From: Planctomycetota bacterium
Lineage (GTDB): Bacteria; Planctomycetota; Planctomycetia; Planctomycetales; Planctomycetaceae
Reading direction: 5' to 3'
Length of the DNA stretch: 6,426 nt
NCBI GenBank assembly: GCA_026692825.1
Contig: JAPLOC010000534.1
Location: forward strand, 1-6,426
Below, one piece after another: positions 1-6,426 of the stretch. The notes under the pieces were generated by a model that was given only the letters and a program-made list of their open reading frames with translations, ran no database searches and was not told the DNA's origin. The stretch's first letter is position 1, and each line of letters opens with the position of its first letter. The translations under genes and the position numbers were made by a program.

Positions 1-298
1 CGGGCAACCGGGTTTGCGTGACCGAGTATTCCCCCCGGATTCCCTCAGGGGCGGCCGGCTTGGGATCGAACGTCTCGTGCTGAGACGGGCCACCGGACTG
101 AAAGATGAACACGACTGATTTCGCCCGACCACGCGACGCCGTTTGTGCCTCGGCCCGCAGTCGCAGCAGATCGGACATGCCGGTGCCCACCAGACCTAAA
201 CCTCCCAACTGCAACAGTGACCGGCGATCGAACGCGGGATGATCGCCTGGTAGGCAGCCGAGCGGTTGAGATCGCGACCTGATGTGCGCGCTGGGCAT
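1..298 (-). CDS. DUF1501 secreted protein, N-terminal part (truncated by window edge)
   Basis: The first 99 codons of a gene leaving the window at base 1. After a variable stretch of about 22 residues comes a twin-arginine-type export signal: R25-R26 followed by the hydrophobic run SLLQLGGLGLVGTG. The mature start reads KSVVFIFQSGGPSQHETFDP (residues 60-79) and then an IRGEY motif (87-91), typical of DUF1501 proteins. That family belongs to the alkaline-phosphatase/sulfatase-like superfamily, is exported, and is greatly expanded in Planctomycetota; its biochemical role is not established. ATG at 298 is the only ATG, GTG or TTG between the upstream in-frame stop (about 380) and the RR motif, so the start is well constrained. 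No Shine-Dalgarno sequence is visible. The gap of 158 nt from thyX suggests separate transcription. The C-terminal part cannot be judged. Confidence 0.85.
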   Translation of the reverse strand, partial: MPSAHIRSRSQPLGCLPGDHPAFDRRSLLQLGGLGLVGTGMSDLLRLRAEAQTASRGRAKSVVFIFQSGGPSQHETFDPKPAAPEGIRGEYSVTQTRLP

Positions 299-456
299 GG
301 CTGGGCCGATAAGAGGGTGGGCGACGGTGTCAATGGGATGACATTCAATAAGCCAGCGTATCGCCGATCGAGGGAGGCATCAAGCGGAGTTGATGATGCG
401 GCAAGGGAGAAACGCCCGCGCCAATAGAAACCAGGAGGCGAACGACGGCAGGGGGC
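299..456. other. Spacer between thyX and the DUF1501 gene
   Basis: This 158-nt gap contains no convincing gene and no hairpin followed by a U-run. Its only recognisable element is the candidate promoter near the DUF1501 start. Confidence 0.5.
306..333 (-). promoter_or_regulatory. Candidate sigma70-type promoter of the DUF1501 gene
   Basis: On the minus strand a perfect -35 hexamer TTGACA (333-328) is followed after 16 nt by TATCGG (311-306), which keeps only the TAT of a -10 box. The predicted start of transcription falls at or next to the ATG at 298, which would give a leaderless message and fits the absence of a ribosome binding site. The weak -10 makes this tentative. Confidence 0.25.
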
Positions 457-1383
457 TTACGCCGCCCCGCTCGCCTCGGGGGCGAGCAGGCCCAGTCGGA
501 CAAGCTTCGCCCTGCATTCGTCCCGTTCGCGGCTGCGGGCGAGGGACACCCAGCTTGGATCCTGCGATTCGAGAAAATCGACTTCGGTCCAGGTGGTGGC
601 GTCGACCGGTCGCGGTCGGGCCACGAGGCGCTGCATTACGCCAACGTCGAGTGCCGAGAGACTCATCGACCGCATTCGATAATCGCCAAACGCCTCCCAG
701 ACAACGGGAAAGAGTTTGGCGACGATTTGCTCGCCGATGGTTTGCGCATAGGCCCGGATTTCCTGCTGAGCGTGTTCGTCGCACCGGAGCGCGAGGAAAT
801 GCAGCAGGTTGTGGAGGTCGACCTTCCAGTACGCTTCGGTGTAGGTACACAAGGGAAGATCTTTGCGCGCCTGCTCGCGCGCCACACCCGCTTCGAGCCG
901 ATCGAGGTAGAGCTTCCGCGCCTGCACGTGGAAGTGATGTTCGTCGGCGGAGAGTTGTTCCCCGATTTCCGGAGGGAGTTCGCCACTGCTCCCCTGACGG
1001 TTTTGCGTCGCCTGCGTCCGCCATTCGCCCGGAACGGTCGACTGCATCGAATCAATCGCCACGGAATAGCGAGTGCTGTACTCGTTGACCGAGGCGGTCC
1101 GGTGCCGAATCCATTGACGCCAGCAGTCCATGGGGACGCGCACCAGGAACTTCAACTCCGCCATTTCGAACGGAGTGGTGTGCCTGTGTCGGAGTAGATA
1201 GCGGATCAGCGTGCGGTCGTCGGAAGTCTTGCGAGTTCCTTCGCCATAGCTGACGCGGGCCGCCTGCACGACGGCCGCGTCGTCTCCCATACAATCGACC
1301 AGGCAGACGAACCCGTCGTTCAGGACGGAGAACTTCTTCCAGCGCAGATGGTCGATCTCGGCGGAGTTGCTGGTCAGGCTCAA
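457..1383 (-). CDS. thyX: Flavin-dependent thymidylate synthase ThyX
   Basis: Makes dTMP from dUMP in the cytoplasm, using methylene-tetrahydrofolate as carbon donor and reduced FAD as hydride source; it replaces ThyA in many bacteria. The 308-residue product carries the family signature RHRTASVNEYSTR at 93-105 (RHR contacts FAD; Ser98, Asn100, Glu101 and Arg105 match the conserved pattern). HTTPFE is at 68-73, and a conserved C-terminal core block with WKVDLHNLLHF (186-196) leads into EHAQQEIRAYA (203-213). The core ends near residue 240; about 65 further residues form a charged extension including SRERDEC. ThyX proteins are commonly 220-250 residues. The reading frame opens right after the rplU stop. 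TTG at 1383 is the most plausible start, because the next in-frame ATG (residue 32) would delete conserved sequence. No clear ribosome binding site is visible. The 9-nt gap to rplU implies co-transcription. Confidence 0.95.
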   Translation of the reverse strand: MSLTSNSAEIDHLRWKKFSVLNDGFVCLVDCMGDDAAVVQAARVSYGEGTRKTSDDRTLIRYLLRHRHTTPFEMAELKFLVRVPMDCWRQWIRHRTASVNEYSTRYSVAIDSMQSTVPGEWRTQATQNRQGSSGELPPEIGEQLSADEHHFHVQARKLYLDRLEAGVAREQARKDLPLCTYTEAYWKVDLHNLLHFLALRCDEHAQQEIRAYAQTIGEQIVAKLFPVVWEAFGDYRMRSMSLSALDVGVMQRLVARPRPVDATTWTEVDFLESQDPSWVSLARSRERDECRAKLVRLGLLAPEASGAA

Positions 1384-1392
1384 GATTGTGCT

Positions 1393-1812
1393 TTAGCCCG
1401 CAGCGGTCGCGTCGGCGGCGGGGGCTGCGGAAGCGGGGGCTTCCGGCGCGGGGGCCGCAGGAGGAGCGACCGGCGCGAGAACCTTTTCGAACCCAGGGAC
1501 TTCAATCGCCATCACGCGGACCAGCGTGTGCCGTTGAATGTGGCCGTTGTGGCGGATGTGCCCCTTACGACGGCGGAACTTGCCGATTTCGAGCTTGCGG
1601 GCACGGACTTCGTCGTCCACAACCGTCGCTTCGACGACAGCGCCCGAGATCAGGGGCTGGCCGATCGTGGCGGTGGCTTCAGTGCCGGCGGCGAGAATGC
1701 GTTCGAAACGGAGCGCGTCCCCGTCGCGCAGTTCGGCGCGGTAGTCGATATGAACCTTGTCTCCAGCCTGCACTCGGTACTGCCGGCCGCCGTCTTCAAT
1801 GATCGCGAACAT
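1393..1812 (-). CDS. rplU: 50S ribosomal protein bL21
   Basis: L21 binds 23S rRNA in the large ribosomal subunit. The product has 139 residues and opens MFAIIEDGGRQYRVQAGD, the standard L21 N-terminus. The RNA-binding end of the fold follows, with KFRRRKGHIRHNGHIQRHT (residues 77-95), where most L21 proteins have a KxRRRKxxRxxxGHRQ-like block. After the core comes a tail of about 30 residues made almost only of Ala and Pro with a few acidic residues, so the protein is longer than the usual 100-105 residues. An upstream in-frame start at 1863 is possible, but ATG 1812 is chosen because it matches the family N-terminus and is preceded by GAGGGAG at suitable spacing. rpmA (L27), the usual partner downstream, is absent; thyX follows after 9 nt instead. 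Confidence 0.95.
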   Translation of the reverse strand: MFAIIEDGGRQYRVQAGDKVHIDYRAELRDGDALRFERILAAGTEATATIGQPLISGAVVEATVVDDEVRARKLEIGKFRRRKGHIRHNGHIQRHTLVRVMAIEVPGFEKVLAPVAPPAAPAPEAPASAAPAADATAAG

Positions 1813-1921
1813 CACAACTCCCTCACTCTTTCCACCCTGGCGACCTGGGCTTGCGCCCGCCAATGGTCGGGAAAGAGGCCGGTGAATCCCGGACAGAACA
1901 CATCAGGCCAACCCGGTCGCC

Positions 1922-1940
1922 GGCTTGAACGATTCAAGCC
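1922..1940 (-). repeat. Perfect 8-bp hairpin upstream of rplU
   Basis: On the plus strand GGCTTGAA (1922-1929) and TTCAAGCC (1933-1940) are exact reverse complements separated by a 3-nt loop. The structure lies 110 nt upstream of the rplU ATG. Confidence 0.6.
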
Positions 1941-1949
1941 TCGGCAAGC

Positions 1950-1973
1950 CTGCGGACCGCTAAAGGACCGCAG
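1950..1973 (-). repeat. Interrupted hairpin just downstream of rng
   Basis: CTGCGG (1950-1955) pairs with CCGCAG (1968-1973). After one mismatched pair, two more G-C pairs close a 6-nt loop. It begins about 30 nt after the rng stop codon. It could protect the 3' end of rng mRNA or form part of an rplU leader. Confidence 0.5.
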
Positions 1974-2002
1974 GGGTGGCGGAAACCCGCAAGTATACTC
2001 GA

Positions 2003-3580
<1,578 letters not shown>

Positions 3581-3861
3581 CCGGACTGTTCACGAGAGGC
3601 CCGCCACCCATGGACGGCCGAACAGTCTCCCCAAGGGGAGTGTTGCGAGCCAGACCGGTGGGCCTGTCCAGACCATTCCCGCGGCGCCCCGCGCGCGTGG
3701 TATGGACTGACTGCGGATTGTGTGTTGTGGAACAGTGACCGGGCACTTCTGTGTAAGACCGATGGATTCGGTTGGTTGCGGGAAACGCTGCCGTTACGCC
3801 CCCCGCGGGGTTGGAAACAACCGCCCGCTGACATTCCCTCGGAATCTCAACGCGCGCCAGA
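3581..3861 (-). promoter_or_regulatory. ptsI-rng spacer with structured rng leader
   Basis: This 281-nt gap has no convincing gene. Reading on the minus strand after the ptsI stop, there are small inverted repeats at 3845-3833 (5-bp stem, 3-nt loop) and 3822-3809 (GGTTG/CAACC, 4-nt loop), then the palindrome CCCCGCGGGG at 3808-3799. None is followed by a U-run. Nearer rng come the palindrome CTCCCCTTGGGGAG (3640-3627) and an 8-bp inverted repeat whose far arm ends 3 nt before the rng GTG. No strong promoter is visible. rng may have its own structured leader or be read through from the PTS operon. Confidence 0.4.
3584..3640 (-). repeat. Inverted repeats in the rng 5' leader
   Basis: GACTGTTC (3591-3584 on the plus strand as 3584-3591) and GAACAGTC (3620-3627) are exact reverse complements 28 nt apart; GGCC pairs just inside both arms could lengthen the stem. 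Directly upstream on the transcript is the 14-bp palindrome at 3627-3640. The stem closes 3 nt before the rng start codon, so it could affect ribosome access. Function is inferred from position. Confidence 0.5.
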
Positions 3862-5573
3862 CTAATTCACAAGTTCCGGCGAGAACTTTGACAGCTCTCC
3901 CCGAAGGTAGCTTTCCAGATCGCGGGCGACGTCAAACATCTCTGACCGCGAGGCGATTTCTTTCGCCTGGCCGATCGTCATGCTGCGAATCGCCTGCTTC
4001 ACTTCGAGAATGGCGTTTGGAGAAACGCTTAATTCCCGCAGTCCCATTCCCACCAGCAACGCGGTGAAAAGGGGGTCGGAACTCATTTGTCCGCAAACCG
4101 ACACCGAATCAGTCGGCAAACCGACGGGTCGGCGGAGGAATATAGGTGGGACACGGCGGGATTCGCCCTGTCAACTGCTAATGTATACTGAATCAGGTCG
4201 TTCGTTCCAATGGAGAAAAAATCGACCTCGCGCGAGAATTCCTCGGCCAGAATCGCCGCCGAGGGGACTTCGACCATCATTCCGACCTTCAGTCGGGGGT
4301 TGTGTTCGATCCCTTCCTCCTGCAAATCCTCGCTCACATCAGCCAGTATCCACTTCGCCTGCCTCAGCTCCAACAGCGTTGAAACCAGCGGAAACATCAC
4401 CCGCACATCCCCAACGGCAGCAGCCCGCAAAATCGCTCGCAACTGCTTTTTGAACATCGGCAGGTTCTGCAACGTCAGCCGCAGGCTGCGCAGGCCCAGC
4501 GTGGGATTGGGCGAGGCCTCGATCACCTGCTGCATCGATTGCGGAAACTTCTCGGCACCCAAATCCAGTGTACGAATCACCACAGGGCAGCCGGGGAAAT
4601 TCCTCAAAACCCGCGTGTACGCCTCGTAATGCTGCTCTTCGGTCGGCTCCAGTCCCCCTTCGAGGTACAGGAATTCCGTCCGATAAAGGCCGATTCCCGC
4701 CGCCCCGCACTGCACGCAATGTTCGACTTCGCTCGGAAATTCGATGTTGCCGAACAGCTTGACCTCGACCCCGTCCCGGGTCTCGGCCTTCAGCGGACCG
4801 AGCGATTTCAACCGAATCGCGGTGCTGCTCTGCCGAAATTGGGCGACTTTGTAACGCTGCAACGTGTCTTCATCGGGGTCGATGATCACCAAACCGTCGT
4901 GACCATCGATGATGATCGTGTCACCGCCCGAAACATCCGACAGGAATGACCCGACCCCCACCACTGCGGGAAGTCCCAGTGCCCCGGCCAGAATCGCGGT
5001 GTGGCTGCTTTTTCCGCCGACTTCTGTTGAAAAACCGAGTACGAACTGTTTGTCGAGATTCGCCGTTTCGCTGGGGGTCAGGTTGTGCGCCAGCACAATC
5101 ACCGGCGATGTGAGCTGCGCCAATTCTTCGCGACGCTCGCCCAGAAGGTGCCGCAAGATGCGTTTTTCGAGGTCGAACAGGTCGTTCGCCCGCTCCGCGA
5201 AGTAGCGGTCACCGAGGCTTTGAAGAGTGCGAGCATGCTGCCTCAGCACCTTGCTCGACGCATATTCGGGAGTGTAGAAGTTCTCGCGGATCAGCAGTTC
5301 GATTTCGCCCGAAAGTTTCGGATCCTGGGCGAGTTGGCGGTGGGCGGCGAAGATCGCACCGTACTGTTTTCCCAGCCGGGCCGAGGCGAGTTCCTCGTGG
5401 AGGCCGATCTCCTCAACAGAGGCTGCGAGGGCCCCCTGGAAGCGGTGGATTTCGCTTTCGACAATATCAACTGCCACCAGCTTCTGCGGGATCCGAAATC
5501 CCTCAGAACCAAACACCAGCGCCGGGCCAATCGCCACGCCGGGGGAAACTGCGATACCTCGGCGAATTTCCAT
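3862..5573 (-). pseudogene. ptsI: PTS enzyme I (PEP-protein phosphotransferase), frame-disrupted near the 3' end
   Basis: Enzyme I takes phosphate from PEP and passes it to HPr. ATG 5573 opens MEIRRGIAVSPGVAIGPA, 3 nt after the HPr stop. Residues 1-490 are intact. They include the phospho-His in GGKSSHTAILAG (His191), the PEP-binding Arg298 (LYRTEF) and Arg334 (IRTLDLG), and Glu435 (MMVEVPSAA) and Asp459 (GTNDLIQYTLAVDR). After RLIR (487-490) the frame runs into a TGA at 4083. The C-terminus continues in another frame from about 4104: VSVCGQMSSDPLFTALLVGMG, with the catalytic Cys, to TAG 3862. Compared with E. coli EI, 12 residues are missing at the junction, implying a deletion of about 37 nt. 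A ribosomal frameshift alone would not restore the lost segment. It may be a true mutation, in which case the truncated protein lacks the Cys and the end of the PEP-binding barrel, or an assembly error. Confidence 0.85.
4089..4125 (-). repeat. Near-identical 14-nt direct repeats at the ptsI lesion
   Basis: On the minus strand GTCGGTTTGCCGAC (4125-4112) and GTCGGTTTGCGGAC (4102-4089) match at 13 of 14 positions and start 23 nt apart. The first copy is also a self-complementary hairpin, GTCGG/CCGAC with a TTTG loop. The ptsI frame break lies between them, and each encodes Ser-Val-Cys in its own frame. Confidence 0.7.
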
Positions 5574-5576
5574 CAG

Positions 5577-5888
5577 TTAATCGACCAAAACCCGGTCGGC
5601 GGAGACCCCGTCGATGGTAAAATTCCGGTCGAACAGCGCCCCGACCGCATCCAGGGCGGCCTGGGCGTCGTCACCGGTCGCTTCGAGGCGCAGGCGGGTG
5701 CCATGCTCGGCGGCCAGAGTCATCAAATCGAGCATGCTCTTGCCGTCGACGACACGGTCGCCCTTGTGGATTGCCAGCTTGGCGCGAAACCCCTGCGCCG
5801 TTTGCACGATCTGCACCGAAGGAGACAGGTGCAGTCCGTTTTTCAGCTCGACAACCACATCTTTGGAACAGGTCTGCTTTTCGTTCAT
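5577..5888 (-). CDS. ptsH: HPr family phosphocarrier protein
   Basis: Carries phosphate from enzyme I to EIIA proteins in the cytoplasm. The 103-residue product is slightly longer than typical HPr (85-90 residues), with extra residues at both ends. The phospho-His is in NGLHLSPS (His20). The Arg that normally follows two positions later (HxRPA) is Ser22 here, an unusual change beside the active site. The regulatory-site region is recognisable as VVDGKSMLDLMTLAAEHG, with Ser51 at the position of the serine that HPr kinase targets in some bacteria; whether it is used here is unknown. The helix LEATGDDAQAALDAVGALF follows as in the family. ATG 5888 is 9 nt after the EIIA stop, and the enzyme I start is 3 nt after this gene, so the three are translated from one message. 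No strong ribosome binding site is seen. Confidence 0.9.
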   Translation of the reverse strand: MNEKQTCSKDVVVELKNGLHLSPSVQIVQTAQGFRAKLAIHKGDRVVDGKSMLDLMTLAAEHGTRLRLEATGDDAQAALDAVGALFDRNFTIDGVSADRVLVD

Positions 5889-5897
5889 GGCAAACCA

Positions 5898-6368
5898 CTA
5901 GAGCTGGTTGTTATCCGCTTCCTCCAGCAAATCGATCACCGCCTGGGCCGAGACCGCCTGTTGCAGAAAGTTGCAGAAATTGTCGTTCCGCAAGTGCCGC
6001 GAGATGTTCTCCAGCGCGCGCAGGTGGTCCCCCGGACGTTCCGGCGGGGAGACCAAAAGGAACAGAATGTGAACGTCTTCGCCATCCAGGCTGGCGAATT
6101 CGACCCCGTTCCGCGAGATGGCGACGGTCGCCACCAGTCGGTCAACCGACGGATGCTTCGTGTGCGGAACCGCCACACCACGGCCGATTCCGGTCGATCC
6201 GAGCTCTTCGCGCTTCAGGATCGCGCTGATGATGCTCTCTTGGTCGGCACCGGGAATCCCCCCGTGCTGACACAGGCTCTCTACCATGGCGCGAATAGCC
6301 TGCTCTTTCGTTTCCACCTTCAGATCGGTGAGAATCGATTCGCGAACCACGAACTCAGACAACTTCAT
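5898..6368 (-). CDS. ptsN: PTS EIIA component, PtsN/fructose-type
   Basis: A cytoplasmic EIIA domain that accepts phosphate from HPr. The 156-residue product is a single EIIA domain beginning MKLSEFVVRESILTDLKVET. The phosphorylation site lies in STGIGRGVAVPHTKH (active His69), followed by the family blocks GVEFASLDGEDVHILFLLVS and HLRALENISRHLRN. Its length and motifs match EIIA-Ntr (PtsN), and no EIIB or EIIC domain is fused to it or lies next to it, favouring a regulatory role over sugar uptake. It could also supply a fructose-type permease encoded elsewhere. ATG 6368 is chosen over the in-frame GTG at 6401: GAGGAG lies about 10 nt upstream, and the protein then begins at the usual family position. 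It is the first gene of the PTS cluster in this window; an upstream gene may precede it. Confidence 0.9.
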   Translation of the reverse strand: MKLSEFVVRESILTDLKVETKEQAIRAMVESLCQHGGIPGADQESIISAILKREELGSTGIGRGVAVPHTKHPSVDRLVATVAISRNGVEFASLDGEDVHILFLLVSPPERPGDHLRALENISRHLRNDNFCNFLQQAVSAQAVIDLLEEADNNQL

Positions 6369-6378
6369 GACTACGGAA

Positions 6379-6384
6379 CTCCTC
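6379..6384 (-). promoter_or_regulatory. Ribosome binding site deciding the ptsN start
   Basis: GAGGAG on the minus strand, 10 nt before ATG 6368, is the strongest Shine-Dalgarno match in the PTS cluster. It supports the shorter EIIA protein over the 167-residue version from GTG 6401. Confidence 0.6.
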
Positions 6385-6426
6385 GGATGCAGGTCGCTCA
6401 CTCGCCAGCCAATTCGTTTAACGGAC

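Larger units (their letters stand above)
1813..2002 (-). promoter_or_regulatory. rng-rplU spacer, possible structured L21 leader
   Basis: This 190-nt gap has no convincing gene. It holds two inverted repeats close to the rng stop codon: an interrupted stem at 1950-1973 and a perfect 8-bp stem at 1922-1940. Neither is followed by a U-run on the minus strand, so they do not look like a classic intrinsic terminator. A candidate promoter overlaps the rng stop. Together these would place both hairpins at the 5' end of an rplU-thyX transcript, where ribosomal-protein genes often carry autoregulatory leaders. That role is an inference from position only. Confidence 0.35.

Noticed and set aside
469..487. 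7-bp hairpin (GCTCGCC/GGCGAGC) near the end of thyX as a terminator
   Set aside because: It lies inside the coding sequence and is followed by GC-rich bases, not a U-run.
390..1088. Open frames on both strands within thyX (232 and 214 codons)
   Set aside because: They are Arg/Pro-rich shadows of the ThyX frame, which carries the family signature.
3799..3845. Small inverted repeats after the ptsI stop as an intrinsic terminator
   Set aside because: Stems are only 4-5 bp and none is followed by a U-run on the minus strand.
3862..4119. Separate small 85-residue gene starting at TTG 4119
   Set aside because: Its sequence from VSVCGQM onward is the C-terminus of enzyme I; the first few residues are only out-of-frame reading of the upstream part. 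It is a fragment of the broken ptsI.
4083..4119. Programmed ribosomal frameshift in ptsI
   Set aside because: There is no slippery heptamer at the junction, and a shift of frame would still leave about 12 conserved-region residues missing.
6398..6424. Possible last codons of an upstream gene (…PLNELAGE then TGA)
   Set aside because: Only eight codons are visible, and another frame also has a stop nearby, so neither the frame nor the identity can be supported.

Overview
The window is a stretch of GC-rich bacterial chromosome in which every supported gene lies on the minus strand, so transcription runs from high to low coordinates. The organism is most likely a planctomycete. The clearest clue is the N-terminus of a DUF1501 secreted protein of the kind abundant in Planctomycetota. 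The grouping of a minimal PTS (EIIA, HPr, EI) with an RNase E/G and ribosomal protein L21 fits the same phylum. Assignment to phylum is an inference from gene content; no rRNA is present.

Layout in transcription order. (1) A compact phosphotransferase cluster at 6368-3862: an EIIA of the PtsN/fructose type, an HPr-like phosphocarrier, and enzyme I. The genes are 3-9 nt apart, so they form one operon. No EIIB or EIIC permease is visible, so this looks like a regulatory PTS or one that serves permeases elsewhere. The enzyme I gene is broken near its 3' end: about 12 codons plus 1 nt are missing just before the catalytic-Cys motif, and the rest continues in another frame. (2) A 281-nt gap (3581-3861) with several inverted repeats, one ending 3 nt before the next start. 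(3) rng, encoding RNase E/G with both metal-binding Asp residues and the CPxC zinc-link motif. (4) A 190-nt spacer with a candidate promoter and two hairpins. (5) rplU (L21), followed after 9 nt by thyX (flavin-dependent thymidylate synthase); these are probably co-transcribed. (6) A 158-nt gap, then a DUF1501 gene that runs off the left edge.

Together the genes are mostly housekeeping: phosphate relay and carbon/nitrogen signalling, RNA processing and decay, ribosome assembly and dTMP synthesis. I see no mobile element, CRISPR array, tRNA, rRNA or defence cassette. The points most worth a second look are the ptsI lesion and the near-identical repeats at it, the HPr that lacks the usual Arg beside its phospho-His, and the structured leaders of rng and rplU.
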